Shown here one piece after another: positions 11,442 to 24,716 of a stretch of DNA of 64,000 nt (position 1 is the first letter of the stretch; each line of letters begins with the position of its first letter). Origin of the DNA: Panicum virgatum (taxonomy: Eukaryota > Streptophyta > Magnoliopsida > Poales > Poaceae); NCBI RefSeq assembly GCF_016808335.1, contig NC_053153.1, forward strand, positions 20,471,033 through 20,535,032, in the 5' to 3' direction. The notes beneath the pieces were generated by a model. That model searched no databases and was not told the DNA's origin. It worked only from the letters and a program-made list of their open reading frames with translations. The position numbers and the translations under genes are program-made.

Positions 11442-12602
11442 ATGCCGTGGCCGCTGCGGGTGCCGGCGCGGCTGCTGCACGCGCGGGGCAAGACCACCGC
11501 GGCGCAGCACGTGGCGGCGCGGCACCTGGACCACGCCTTCGAGCGCGTCGCGGCGGCGCACCTCCCGCTCGTCGCGGCGGCGCCGCTGGTCGACGCGCTG
11601 CGGGCCTCCCCCGAGCCGCTCGCGCTGCCGAACCTCGCGCGCCGCCTCCAGCTCCGCCTCCACCGCCGCGGCCCGCTCCACTTCCTCCGCCTCTTCCCGC
11701 GCGTGTTCCACCTCCGCCCCCCGCTCCCGCTCTCCCTCTCGCTGACCCCTGCCGCCGCGGACCTCCTCGCCGTCGCCAGCTCCCCCACCGGCTCGGCGCG
11801 GACGCTCCACCGCCTGCTCGCGATGTCGGCGACCCGCGCCCTGCCCCTCCGCGCCGTCTTCCGCGTCTGGCGCGAGCTCGCCCTCCCCGACGACTTCGAG
11901 GACTCCGTCGTCGCGGGGCACCCGCACCTCTTTCGCCTCGCCCCCAACCCCGCCGAGCCCAACACCCACATTCTTCAGCTCATCGCCGATCCGGCGGCCG
12001 AGGACTTCACCCCGGCGGTGGAGAAGACACGGCCGGACAGGTACGCGTTCAAGCTGCAGTTCCCGCCGGGGTTCAGACTGGCCAAGGAGTACCGCAAGAA
12101 GGTGAAAGAGTGGCAGCAGCTCCCGTACGCCGGGCCGTATGAGGTCGTCAGTCCGAGGGCTGGAGGGAGCAAGAGAGTGTCCAAGCTTGCCAGGAGGAAG
12201 ATGGAGAAGAGGGCAGTGGGGATTGCTCACGAGTTCCTGAGCCTCACAGTGGAGAAGATAGTGGAGGTGGAGAAGTTCAGCCAGTTCAGGAAGTGGTTTG
12301 GGATCGAGGTCAATATCCGGGACGTGTTCTTGGATCACCCCGGAATATTCTACCTCTCGGCAAAGGGAAAGCGGCACACAGTCTTCTTGAGGGAGGCGTA
12401 TGATCGTGGGAAACTTGTTGAGCCTAATGAAGTCTCTGAGGCAAGGGCCAAGATCGTTGAGCTCATGCTCCTGCGCCGGCGTGGACTTGGGAACGCCAAT
12501 TCAAGTGCCAACATGGCTTCAGGTGCCACTTTTGATGCCAAAGATAGTGGTGATGATTTTGTCGAGCATGAGGATTGCTTGTTGGATATACCTGAGACAT
12601 AA
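11442..12602 (+). CDS. PORR-domain organellar RNA-splicing protein
   Basis: An intronless 386-residue protein of the plant organelle RNA recognition family (PORR, PF11955). The Arg/Ala-rich N-terminus suits a mitochondrial or plastid transit peptide. Family marks include the early KTTAAQHVAARHLDHAFER block, LRLFPRVFHL, the repeated short-helix units ending RYAFKLQFPPGFRLAKEY, WQQLPYAGPYE, KRAVGIAHEFLSLTVEK, and FRKWFGIEVNIRDVFLDHPGIFYLS near the C-terminus. Known members (WTF1, RPD1, WTF9) bind group II introns and promote their splicing in chloroplasts or mitochondria. The organelle and introns served here cannot be told from sequence. An acidic tail after about residue 350 is typical. The high GC content of the 5' half is usual for grass genes. 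Confidence 0.9.
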   Translation: MPWPLRVPARLLHARGKTTAAQHVAARHLDHAFERVAAAHLPLVAAAPLVDALRASPEPLALPNLARRLQLRLHRRGPLHFLRLFPRVFHLRPPLPLSLSLTPAAADLLAVASSPTGSARTLHRLLAMSATRALPLRAVFRVWRELALPDDFEDSVVAGHPHLFRLAPNPAEPNTHILQLIADPAAEDFTPAVEKTRPDRYAFKLQFPPGFRLAKEYRKKVKEWQQLPYAGPYEVVSPRAGGSKRVSKLARRKMEKRAVGIAHEFLSLTVEKIVEVEKFSQFRKWFGIEVNIRDVFLDHPGIFYLSAKGKRHTVFLREAYDRGKLVEPNEVSEARAKIVELMLLRRRGLGNANSSANMASGATFDAKDSGDDFVEHEDCLLDIPET

Positions 12603-13017
12603 GAGCAGTAAAGATTTTCTAAGACTTCTGATGGGGAATGGATTAATGGTGCCTATGGGGCAGGTGGTTTGCGTGCTTGAGATAACCAAATGAGAAGGCA
12701 TATGAATTTACCGAGAATGGGTATGCCATAGCTGATAGGGTTAGTGCCATGGCCATAGCTGTGACTTTTGATGCTTGGATTCTTGGAACTCAAAAGTCAT
12801 GTTTCAACTAGACATTGCTGTGCCTTTTGATGCTTGGAACTCAAAAGTCATGATTCAACTGTCCGCGCTATCCTGGTGGTAGGCCAAGGTTCAGGAGGCA
12901 AGGTTGAACCTTTGAAGGTTTGCTTTAGTTCGCTGGTCAGAAAATTTTGTTAGGATTCATGAGTTTCCCCTAGCTCCTCACTTTGGTCTGGCAGAGGTAG
13001 TCTTTTGGTTATGGCTA
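12603..13017 (+). other. 3' UTR and flank of the PORR gene
   Basis: No coding content was recognised. The stretch contains an imperfect local duplication at 12759-12860. No polyadenylation signal was singled out. Confidence 0.4.
12759..12860 (+). repeat. Imperfect tandem duplication downstream of PORR
   Basis: The block CTGTGACTTTTGATGCTTGG followed by ACTCAAAAGTCATG and TTCAACT occurs at 12759-12809. It recurs with an 8-bp gap at about 12818-12860. Both copies are probably within the PORR 3' UTR. No function is suggested. Confidence 0.55.
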
Positions 13018-13218
13018 ATGGCTGAAGTACTCCTTGACTATGCCTGGTTGGTGGCATTGCTTGAATTGAAGGGCCAGGTTCTCTTCAGTAATTTGTGCAA
13101 CCTAGTCGTTACTGCACATTCTCAGCTTCAACAGGATCAGCAAGATGTGCAAATATGGCAATGGACGGCTTTAGGTACTTACACTGTCAGTTCAGCTTTT
13201 ACTGCCTTATTTGTGTGA
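13018..13218 (+). pseudogene. Fragment of a LINE reverse-transcriptase tail (zf-RVT-like)
   Basis: A 66-codon frame ends with the pattern WQWTALGTYTVSSAFTALF, preceded by a Gln/Asp-rich stretch. This resembles the zinc-binding region after plant LINE reverse transcriptase, usually written W.W...G.YSVKSAY..LF. The zinc-binding residues that normally follow are absent. It is best read as a short decayed LINE remnant. It could be chance, as the match is short. Confidence 0.4.
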
Positions 13219-14032
13219 TATAAGTTTATACTTTTGATCATCAAGCCTACTCTGATGTGGGAACTTTGAATGCATATGAATTGCAAGTTTTTGTGCTGGT
13301 TGGCATCACAGAACAAGTGCCTGATGTTCAAATATCATGAAGAGATGATGATCGGAGACAACCCTATACTATCCCTGATGCTGATGGAGAGACAGTTTTG
13401 CACCTTCGAATAATACAATGCTCATGTATAAGGTGCTGCAGTGTTGCTAACTGTTTCTCCATAGTTAACAATTGTGTGGCTGCCATTGTTACCACCCAAT
13501 ATATGTCCTGAAGATTGGTGGTTACAGTCTCCTCATGCTTTATACGGGTACATAGCAATGATATTTTCTTCATATATCTCGCTATAACTGTATCTTTTCT
13601 TCCCTGTAATTGGTTGAGTGTTCGTTTGAGAACCAAGCACACTTATAAGTAACAAGCATATACTTTTGCCGTGTTGTCTCTTGCCACCATTGTTGATAAT
13701 TCAAACTACATATTATCTTTTTTTTTCTTCCAATCGTAAGCCTGTTGTGTTTGGAGATATTTGCTCTAGATTTACCAGTAAACTCGTATAATTGTATTCA
13801 CTATGGTACACCCCATTTCTTTTTGTAAGGCATGCACGCAGAGGTCAAACTGATTTCCATGAACTAAGTTTTGTTCGTTGATCAAAATACCATGTGAAGG
13901 GAAGAAACGATTCTGTTCAAGAAGCAACCAGTGTCAGTTTTGCCCAACTGCACTACTCTGTACTGTACATTTCCTATTTGATCCTCTGAAATCCTGACCG
14001 CAAGTGTGCAACACAGCCGAGGAATTACAACT
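13219..14032. other. Convergent 3' flanks, no gene seen
   Basis: AT-rich sequence between the plus-strand PORR gene and the minus-strand DUF241 gene. Short frames on both strands have no recognisable motif. Confidence 0.4.
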
Positions 14033-14839
14033 TTACAAGGGATTACGGATGTTAAGGAGTAGAACTCTAGCTTGCAGCAGCCTCCTGAACACCTTCTCGC
14101 TACCGCTCTCCAGCCCGGCAATGCAATCCTCTAGCTCCTCAAGCCTCTCCAATGCCGATGCCGCCATTCCCGGCGCTACTTTGCTGGTCGCCGGCGCGAC
14201 GCCCAGCCTCGCCAGCCACTTGTGCGAGGACACGGCCGACACGGCCGGCGACATGGCCGCGCACCGCGAGAAGATGACCGCTGACGCCTCCGCCGCGGCC
14301 ACGGTCGCCTCCGCCACGACGCCGATCACTTCAGCGCCCGCCGCGTTCGCGGAGCCCGGCACCGCCGCGGCGTGCCGCATCGCGGCGGCGAGGTGGCGCA
14401 GCTCCTTCTCGGTCCGCCTGCGCGCGCGCGCCGACGCGGCCACCGCCGCGTCGTCCCCGCGCCGGGCGCCCGCCCGTGCGCCCGCCACGCTCTGCCTCGC
14501 CGCGAGCATCGCGGTGCCGAACGTGCCGTACGCGTCCGCGAGCGCGAGCAAGGCGTCAAGCGCCTGGTCGCCGGCGTCGCGGAGGGCCGCCGCGGCCCGC
14601 GGCGTCGCGAGCGTCTCGCCGAGCGCGGCGAGGAGAGCCTCCAGGAGCGCGAGGCCGTAGCCGGAGGACGAGGAGGAGCCGCCCGCCGCTCCGCCGCAGA
14701 AGCGGGACCACGCCCGGAGCGCGCGCACGGTGCCCTCGAGGAGCGCGAGCGCCGGGTGGCACGGCTCGCTCGCGGAACGCGCGTGCGCCGCGGCCGCGGC
14801 CTTCCTCGTCGTCCTCGCGGGGCTGCGCGTCAAGTGCAT
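14033..14839 (-). CDS. DUF241 family protein
   Basis: An intronless protein of 268 residues. It matches the DUF241 family (PF03087) of plant-specific helical proteins. Seen are the N-terminal basic Ser/Arg segment, a long middle of amphipathic Ala/Leu/Arg helices, and the diagnostic C-terminus LEELEDCIAGLESGSEKVFRRL followed by a segment ending RVLLLNI. Family members are small proteins of uncertain biochemical function, induced in some cases by stress or salt; some relate to BPS1-like proteins. An upstream in-frame ATG at 14995 is possible, but a TATA box at 14940-14931 lies between it and ATG 14839, so I chose 14839. GC content is very high, about 70 percent or more by eye. Confidence 0.8.
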   Translation of the reverse strand: MHLTRSPARTTRKAAAAAHARSASEPCHPALALLEGTVRALRAWSRFCGGAAGGSSSSSGYGLALLEALLAALGETLATPRAAAALRDAGDQALDALLALADAYGTFGTAMLAARQSVAGARAGARRGDDAAVAASARARRRTEKELRHLAAAMRHAAAVPGSANAAGAEVIGVVAEATVAAAEASAVIFSRCAAMSPAVSAVSSHKWLARLGVAPATSKVAPGMAASALERLEELEDCIAGLESGSEKVFRRLLQARVLLLNIRNPL

Positions 14840-14930
14840 CCTGAGTTCCTGAGTTCCGAGTCGAGTGGCTTGATGGCTTCCTGATGTGATCGTGAGTTCG
14901 TGAGTGGAATGCCGGGACAAGGACGGGAGC

Positions 14931-14940
14931 TTATATTGGA
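14931..14940 (-). promoter_or_regulatory. TATA box of the DUF241 gene
   Basis: On the minus strand the sequence reads TCCAATATAAGCTCC, about 92 bases upstream of ATG 14839. This spacing gives a short leader of roughly 60 nt and decides against the upstream ATG at 14995. Confidence 0.55.
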
Positions 14941-14944
14941 TGGC

Positions 14945-16061
14945 CGGGGCGGCGGCGGTGGTCGCAAGTTGCCGTAAAGAAATGGTCGGACTCACTCACG
15001 GGCAGGGGCAGGTTGGCGCCGGCCGCGGCCGCTGCTGTTTTGGCCTTTTGGGCATCCCGGCACGCGAGCAAAACAAGTGGGCTCCCAGTGTCCGGTAGTG
15101 GCAGGATTAGCACCATGGAGTTGACCGTTGGCGTAGGACGAGGGAGCAGCTCTGCCAATGGGCAGACATGTTCCTCTTGTCAACGAGAGAGGTTGGCGCA
15201 GAGCTGACGAGATTGGTGATTGGTCATGCGAGGATGGGATAAGGAGGGAGTGAACTGGCAGCCAGCCTCGGTCCGGACCTCCGGTTCCGGTTTGCCGGGG
15301 AGGACTTGGGCCGGGGGCCTTTGGTTTTGAGGAGTCAGGAGAGATCAGGCGGCCGAACCCAGCTTCCTCATACCGGAAACCTGCTCAACCACCGTCCCCG
15401 CTGGCCGAAGCCGGGATCCGCCCGCCGAGCGCCGAGTTAGCTGGGTAGCCGTCTGCCATCTTGGCGAGTAAACAATGGCAAAGGTCGTGGAGGCGTGGAC
15501 CGCGCTGCTCTCTCTCGGGCGAAGCAGAGATGGAGGCACAGGCGCACAGCTGTGCCCTTTCAGGCTGTGCAGTATCAATAGCTCATCTATTTACAGTTTG
15601 GTGGTAAAAAAATGCATACTTCTTCCTCCTCCTAAAATTTAGTTGTCTGGGATGATTTTTTTTTATTTAAAGACAATGCCCCATTTAGAGACGATGAATT
15701 TCATGAGAACTTTGTGCTAATTTCATAGGAAGTAGTTCGATCCTCAATCTCATACAATAAACAAGAATTCCCGCAATACAAATATTTCTCCGCGGAGTTA
15801 CCTATTTTAAGTTATATTTTGCCTTCTCTTATTTCAGTTAAAATGCTCGGAATCCCTGGTGGTGAGGTTCTTTGGAAGGGAGCATGCATTCTTCTCCCAT
15901 TTGACATGGAAGCTATTGAAGAAGAAATGCATTGCCTAAATTTTAACAAAAACTACTTATTCTGCATATCTAAATGCTGCTTTATTATGTATTATACAGC
16001 CGTAAGTCCGTAAAAGAAAATAGTCAAGCATATTAATTGGGTATCTGCAGGAATAAGATTT
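14945..16061. other. Intergenic region, no gene seen
   Basis: GC-rich from 14945 to about 15600, then AT-rich. Short frames have no recognisable motif. The right end probably carries the 3' UTR of the receptor kinase. Confidence 0.4.
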
Positions 16062-19000
16062 CTAGCGTCCCTCCAACACTGTAATGCTCATAGTATTTAC
16101 AGAATTCACAATTGTGTCTGATGCCCCATATGTTCCACAGTTCCTTTCTTTAAAATATACTGGCTGCTTTGGAGGTGGAATAGAGATATCTCCATTCTCC
16201 AGAATTGACACGATTGATGATGCGAGTGGCCGATCATTTGGGTTGTCTTGAACACACAAGAGCCCTATATGGAGACACCGTGAAGTCTCATCAAGAGAAC
16301 AACTCTCCACAATTGATGAGTCAACAAAATCTTCTGTATTCCCATCCTTCCATGAACTCCATGCCTGCATAGATCATCTCCCATCAAGATGCATATTTAC
16401 TGTAAGTGGCAGTGATTTGAGTAGTTTGGATACCAGTACTTACATAGGCTATAAGATTTGGGAAATCTTGTATTACATGCATAGAGTTGATCTTTGATCC
16501 ACTCACAATCTCTAGAACTAAAACGCCAAAGCTATACACATCGGACTTGACAGAAAACACACCTTCCAAAGCATATTCAGGCGACATGTAACCACTGTTT
16601 CAAACATTGTCCAATTAATAAAAATACAATTTATTTTGGTTCAAGTGCAAGAACAATATTGTAAAGTTCATTCATATAGTATTACTCACTATGTGCCAAC
16701 AACGCGGTTGGTGTTTCCTTGTTGCTGGTTGCCATAAAATATTCTTGCCATACCAAAATCAGATATCTTGGGGCTCATTTCATCATCCAATAGTATGTTG
16801 TTTGCTTTGAGATCCCTGTGGATTATCCTCAGTCTTGAATCTTGATGAAGATAAAGAAGCCCTCTAGCTATCCCTGTGATTATATTAAATCTAATTGACC
16901 AATGAAGCAATGGTTTTCTTGTGGAATCTGCCAGCAGTAGCATAAATTGAGTGATAACATCAGAAATGCTTGTTGATTTAATTAATTATTACTGAAAATT
17001 AGCAAGGCAAAATGAGAACATACTAAAAAGGAAGGCATCCAAACTTTTGTTTGGCAAGTATTCATATATTAATAGTTTCTCGTCTCCATGGATGCAGAAA
17101 CCAAGAAGTTTAACTAGGTTTCTGTGCTGCAACTTAGCAATGAGAACTGCTTCATTTCTGAACTCCAATGTCCCCTGGCCAGAACCCTTACTAAGCCTTT
17201 TGACAGCAATTTTTTTACCACGTTCTAATGTTCCCTGCACAATCACATATTTCTTATATCAAACCAGATTACAATGACTTTTTACTATAAGAAAATATTT
17301 CTCATTACCTTATAAACATTGCCGAAACCTCCATGTCCAAGCATGTTGGAGCTAGAAAAATTGTTTGTTGCCAATACAATTTCTCGGAAACTAAAGAAGG
17401 GAAACTTTCCATCCTCAAGTTCGCCAGAATTGCTCAAAGCACCAGATATCATGTTCTTCCAAATTTTCTTGTTCCTTTGTTTTGCTGACAGGAATATTGA
17501 CACACACTCTTAAAGCTAATTAGAGAAATTTTATTATGAAATATTGAAGTGGCCTAACTTCCTGGGAGAAATACAGAAAAAATAGGGAACTTGTTTGTGT
17601 TTTACCTTGGCAGTTGCAGATCCAAACAAGCCACATGCATATGAGTACGAGCAAACTTGATACAACTGGCAGAGTAATTTTCAGTATATTTCCCCATCTC
17701 TTTTTATCTGTCCAAATTTAGGCCAGAAAGAGGATCATGATTTGAGAATTCGTGCTATAACTAGACAGCAAACAAACACTGTGCATGCAAAACTATCTGA
17801 AGACCTATTTCTCGCATGGACTATTTGGTTATTGGGAAATATGGCATTATAGTAGCACTCGGCGCAATCCAAATCCTTGCCTGATGTTTAAAATTAAATA
17901 CCCTAACTTTCTATATCACAAATATTGAAGACTTATTTCTCGCATGGACAATCAGAGAGGAACTTAAGTCCTAAAAAATCATGGGATAACTTCAATAGGC
18001 AGATTCTATTATCCTAATTAAATCAATAAAAAATTTATTGATCAAGATATAGCTTTATACTATCATGATCTTCCAAAAACTACTACTTTGCTATTGTAAA
18101 ACTATACATGGAAGGCTGCCAGTCATTCTGTGCTTGAATCACGATTGTTCGAGGTGGCTTTGTGGCCTAGTTAGCTGTGATGTGATTTCAGTACCTACTT
18201 AGAACATGCAGTTGGTATAAAATTATCCAAATTGCACTGTTTTGTCAGAATTAGACAAGTTATTTATGGCAATCAATAAACTTGATTTTCACTGATCTTT
18301 TCTTAAACAAGCTACTTTTCAGGGCAAGCCTCCTTTTTAAACTCAATACAAGATAAGGTATTATCAAGTGTTAAACAAACTATAATTTTTAACCGCCACT
18401 AACTATTCTTTGGACCGTATTCATGGTCCAATACTGTGGTCTGTCTGGAGCAATAGGTGGAAGCAAAGCAGAGAAAGAGCAGCAAGAAACTATACCACTT
18501 AATCTGTTCACTCGAATGTAAAGATTTTCTCCTGTTCCAATGAGCTTGCCTTTGCCTGTGTCGATCAAATCTCCCATCCATATTAGGCACCTTGTGTCAT
18601 CCCCATTGATAGCCGTGGTGTTCATATTGGCATAAGCATACGCTGTGCAGGAGCAGTTGCTAGTGCATTCTGCCGAGCATTCCTCGAAACTTCTGTTCTT
18701 GACATACACGAACTTGTCAGGAATCTTCATGGCCGTCAAAGTCAAGAACCTATTTTCTCGACCACATCTTAATTCCTCCTTGCGACGGCATCCTTTTGGA
18801 AACCTACCATTGCTCCCGTCTTCCTTGCTTATTGGCTCAAAACCATCGAGACACTTGCAAATCGGAACAGGCTCTGTGTTATCACAGAAGCCAAATGCAC
18901 CACAATATCCGTATGTATTGCATTCAGGTTCAGGAGCTACCTGCAGGTCATTCCACTCCAACATTTTGCTATTCCAGACTAGTATCTTTATCTTTCCTGA

Positions 19001-19807
19001 GTAGTCCATCTTGATCTTTACAGTTGAGGAGCTCCCTGGCATGCCAAAGGCCATATAGATCTCATCCTCAATACGGCGCACTGTGAAGAAGATAGTGGAC
19101 TTGATACTCTCCATGTATGACCCAACCATCAAGTAGTTAGTCAATACCGGACTTCGCCAGTATGGTCTTGAGCCATTCAAGGCAAAGCGCTGCAGAAACT
19201 GATACGGATCTGCGCCGTAGGAGAAGCTGCCCGGGGATGGGTCCTGGGGTCCCTTCCAAGAAATCAGCCGTTGTAGCTCAAGCCTATTGTGGGTGACTCG
19301 AAGGTTCATGCCAGGGAGAAGAGTGTCCGTCGGGTGATCGAAGCTTTGCCATAGGACGGCACCCTCTGACGTCCGGAGCACAAAATTCCCGGTGTTGTCA
19401 AGCGTGGCTTCTCCGGTTACGTTCTCTGATGATGGCAGGTTTCCCGGAGCGCTGACGTTTGCCATCCAAAGCGGCTGGCCGTCAGTATTGGACAGAACAA
19501 GGTTGGATCTGTCTGTCAGGGCAAGTGTCGCAGACGAAGGATCGGTGACTGGCGCGGCACGGTTGGCAACCCACACGACGTTGTCCTTGGGGATGCTGTT
19601 GTACCATATGCCAACGTAGTAGTGGTTTCCGCCCGAGTTGGATGGGGAGAAGAAGCCTAGGGCAAAAGTGCCGTCATCGGAGATGAGTTTGCTTCCGAAA
19701 GTGAGAGGCTTGTTGGGAAGAAGGCGGCTGTCTGACGCGCAGGACGGCAGCAGGCTGGCTGCACAGAAAGCCAGTGTGATGATTCTGTGGATGGGAAGGA
19801 AACCCAT
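16062..19807 (-). CDS. G-type lectin S-receptor-like Ser/Thr protein kinase (seven exons)
   Basis: Minus-strand exons are 19807-18496, 17707-17606, 17484-17309, 17234-17024, 16927-16690, 16594-16444 and 16364-16062. All introns are GT-AG and the frames join to 830 residues. Order: signal peptide (about 1-24), bulb-type lectin domain ([25 protein letters not shown]), S-locus glycoprotein domain ([28 protein letters not shown]), PAN/apple domain ([18 protein letters not shown]), membrane segment ([19 protein letters not shown], about 450-470), then kinase. The kinase has [10 protein letters not shown] (about 521-530), the ATP lysine in IAVKRL (about 542), HRDLKANN (D639), DFG (657-659) and MSPEYALEG. 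It looks catalytically intact. The seven-exon layout is classic for S-domain receptor kinases. These act at the plasma membrane in defence and self-recognition; the ligand here is unknown. Confidence 0.92.
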
Positions 19808-21199
19808 CGGTGATGGTGTCCTCCTACTTTGCCAGAGAATTCGATCTCGTCAGTGGGATGCAGAGGCAAAAAGGAGCGAGGTTATTTGGGATTCTGATGC
19901 CATGTGAGCTCCTGCGTTGAAGAATCAAATCGTGTAAGTGAAAATCGAGAACAAAATGGTGAATATGTTCAGTTCGATCATAGCATATAAGATCAAAGGA
20001 AGATTGAATTCCGAAAGTTCCTGGACCAAAAGTTCAAATGACCAGCGCACCATTTGGAACTCAAGTACTGAACTGAATCCCCCGGCAGTGTGGGGGCTTG
20101 AAGAGATACCAAGATGCGCTGCCGCCGGTCAGGTTGCTCCAACGCCGCACGCACGCAGCTGCCGATCTGGGAGGGAGATTCTGCACTGACTGGACGAAGT
20201 AATCCTTCACCGGTGCGAGTGATAAATGGCACCACACAATAGGAACGTGGGGTAAGAAGAAAATGGAAGATGAGATGGGGAATTCAGATTTCAGACTTCA
20301 AAGCTGACGTATGCTATGCAAACCACATTCTTATGCAAACTATAGAAACGGTCATCGGATCAACATCCAAGAGGCATGGGGATGAGATAATTTTACAATG
20401 TGGATCCGCCCTTGGATTGAGTAATCACATTTTTTCAAATTCCCCCTCCCACGCCTCTGCGCCTCTCCCCTTGGATGTTGATCCGATGGCCCAGATTGGA
20501 ATTTCTATAATTTGCATACGAAAATAGTTTGCATATCATACGTTGCCTTTCTAAAAACCCTTCAGGCCGTCACCACACAATCTTGTGACTTTGAAGTCTA
20601 TAAATATCTATGCTTCCATTTCATTTCTTTCTTTTCTGATGAAGACTTTCTTTCTTTTTCGAAAGGGTCAATATCCCGGTATCCCCCCAAGGAGTGCCGT
20701 TTTTTCTCACGAGGAATTAGTCAGGAAATTTCCACTCCGCACGCAAGCTGACCAACGAACGCTGCCCCGGGAGGGGACGGACGGGATTTTGCGTGTTCCA
20801 GCCTCCGAAATAACGAGTGGTGCCGCTAATCCCAGCTGCTTCCCATCATCAGCCATTGCGAATCCACTGGCAAGCCAGGTAGAGAGAACAAACATATACA
20901 CAACAGCAGAAACGATGTTGCAAGAGCAAAATCCACTGCATCGTACACAAGGTTAAATCAGGAAACATGCACATCTCATGCATCCAAGTACCCGTAGAAT
21001 CCAATAATTCAATCAACGCATCAAGACAAACTACATACTAAATACAGTACCCAACTGACTCCACATTGTTACAGGATATGTATATATGCATATACAAAAA
21101 AAAAACCGCGAGCCATAGTAGAGTAGATACACCCACAGACAAGTCATCAAAACCAATATATTTCCACTTTCCAGGACGGGGAATAAGGCTAGGTGGCGA
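19808..21199. other. Intergenic region between receptor kinase and actin
   Basis: Contains the promoter of the receptor kinase (start codon 19807-19805), a fold-back MITE at 20308-20543 and the 3' UTR of the actin gene (about 20950-21199). Small frames here are not recognisable. Confidence 0.4.
20308..20543. mobile_element. Fold-back MITE with long inverted arms
   Basis: Two arms of about 75 bp, at about 20308-20382 and 20463-20543, are inverted copies of each other. Matching pairs include TATGCTATGCAAAC with GTTTGCATATCATA, AACTATAGAAA with TTTCTATAATT, and ATCGGATCAACATCCAAG with CTTGGATGTTGATCCGAT. The loop of about 80 bp is unrelated. Nothing is coded. The long arms suggest a Mutator-like or fold-back MITE. 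Target duplication is unclear. Confidence 0.6.
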
Positions 21200-22830
<1,631 letters not shown>

Positions 22831-22843
22831 TTATGTTGAATGA

Positions 22844-24165
22844 TCTGCAATCTGCAAGAATGGAAACAGCATTTACCAAGAAAGTAGACTAATATGCGAC
22901 AAAGTTACTTCAGTAACAGAGAAAAAGCCGATGTTCCTACTACCAACAGAAAACATGAGTTACATCTTAACAGGCCAGGCTAATGCCTCTAAACACCCCT
23001 TGAGTACTATTTATAAAACAGGAAAGCTTAACACAACTTTACAAGTGATGGTAACTGTAAAAGGGACCATATTCAAATAAAAAAAATAGTTGTAATCAGA
23101 AACCGCTAGTCTTACAAGAACAGAACCCTTAGTTGTCCAGCTGTATTAATAAACAATTAAATTTCAGTTGTATTATACAAACAAATCAGGGTGGTTTGAA
23201 GCACAAAAAGTCCAATACATGCAAACTCTTGGTGCAATAGCACAAGGCATGTCGCCAGTCCATGAAAGATTCAGTCAAGTCAAACACATGGTCAATTGCA
23301 GGAACCAAAGTTATGATTCCTCAAAACTGACGATCTGAAGAATTTAGCATCTTCTGAACAGAAGGCCCTCAAGGCATCAGCAGCTCAAGGAATACAGACA
23401 ATGCACATCGATTTCCTATACACACATCATGACCTGTCCCCTTTTGTGGGAAATGAATAGTTGAATACCATCTCCATGATTTGTGAACAGGAGATTTTCG
23501 ATCATAGAACATTTTCTAAAATTTTAAGCCATAAAGCAATATTTGGCTATGCTTCTTTCTAACCGTGTCCTGTAGAAGCAGAAAATTTGGTCAAAATTTT
23601 GATCGCCACATGAATCGAATTCGCTACTAAAAAAATCAATCAGAAATAAGAACTGCTTTTGGAAGATTCAAACCTTCAAGCAAACTAACTCTGTCTGAAC
23701 ACTGAGATCACAAATTCCATTTCTTGCGATTGATAAGAACTAGACATCCGTTAGCACAAAACTAGTATCATACCACAAAAATACCAAGAGATCTACTGCA
23801 ATATTACTATCCCACCTTAACAAACAAGATCGAAGCATCCACAAGTCAGAAAGAAAGTCCAAGCAACTTTGCGACGCTTACTCCTACTACTACGGATCGA
23901 TCCTGCGCCTGACAGTCAACCAGAACCCCAAGACAATCGGCGAACCCGCTGCACCCTACCACCCAACCCAGACTCTTGACACCTAAACATCCTCGGCAGC
24001 AACAAGAAACAGCAGCATTAAAGGAGTACAAGAGAAGGGGCCCTCGATGCGCTCACCTGAAACGGGAAAAAGGAGGTGGCGGCGGCGGCACGAAGCGTAG
24101 GAGGGAGGCGAGCGGGCGGATGGAGAAAGGGTGGGAGAGGCGAGGGGCGCGAGATATAGGGCCCC
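22844..24165 (-). promoter_or_regulatory. Actin leader intron, 5' UTR exon and TATA box
   Basis: An acceptor (TTGCAG, two options ending at 22852 or 22845) lies just upstream of the actin ATG. A clean donor TTTCAG/GTGAGC lies at 24057/24056. This gives a leader intron of about 1.2 kb. A TATA-like CCTATATCTC sits on the minus strand near 24160-24150, so the 5' UTR exon is about 60-80 bp. Large leader introns are a known feature of plant actin genes and commonly enhance expression. Confidence 0.65.
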
Positions 24166-24507
24166 GGCGACGGCGAGAGCGTGCTGGGGTGGCAACGGCG
24201 GAGGTGGCGGAGATGGGAATGAGGTGTAAAGAGGCGGTGCCGCACTGGAAGGTTGGGGGAGGGCGGCCGTGCCAGCGCGGAATAATTTGCCCGCCTGGGC
24301 TGGTGGGACACAACACAAGAATCTCAAATTTTTTTTTGTTCTTTCGGCTCATCCTTGAAATAATATATGTTTTTTAAAAGTTTTTGCATTTTGATGTATC
24401 AGTATCCATCATGCCAGCACACCCTATTATTAAGGCTCAAGTTTTCTTCAACTCAAATTTCAGGTATCTCCTTTATTTACAGTGACATCCAATTTTTTAT
24501 ATCTTAG

Positions 24508-24716
24508 GGCTCGTTAGGCAAGGCTTCGCGTGCGGAGCTCGAGGCGTTCACACGGAGCTAGTTTTTGCGGCTCCCGCATGTAAGGCAGAAAATGGTTTTG
24601 GCTCATCAGCCATGGCAGTAGAAGCCGCTCCACCCGTTTGGTGGAGCTCCGGCTCTAGGCTCTAGGGTTGGCATGGCTTGGGCGGGAACTAGAGTAGGAG
24701 TCCTGCCAAACGCGCT
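24508..24716. mobile_element. Candidate MITE with short degenerate inverted ends
   Basis: The left end GGCTCGTTAGGCAAGGCTTC and the right end, read inverted as GCGCGTTTGGCAGGACTCC, match at most positions. The interior is GC-rich and non-coding, with repeated GGAGCTC/GGCTCTAGG blocks. No target duplication was confirmed. Confidence 0.35.

Noticed and set aside
11124..12377. 417-codon minus-strand frame across the PORR gene
   Set aside because: It is an antisense shadow of a clear PORR coding region in GC-rich DNA and shows no domain of its own.
14840..14995. Upstream ATG extending the DUF241 protein by 52 residues
   Set aside because: A TATA box lies between this ATG and the downstream one, and the extra residues do not resemble the family.
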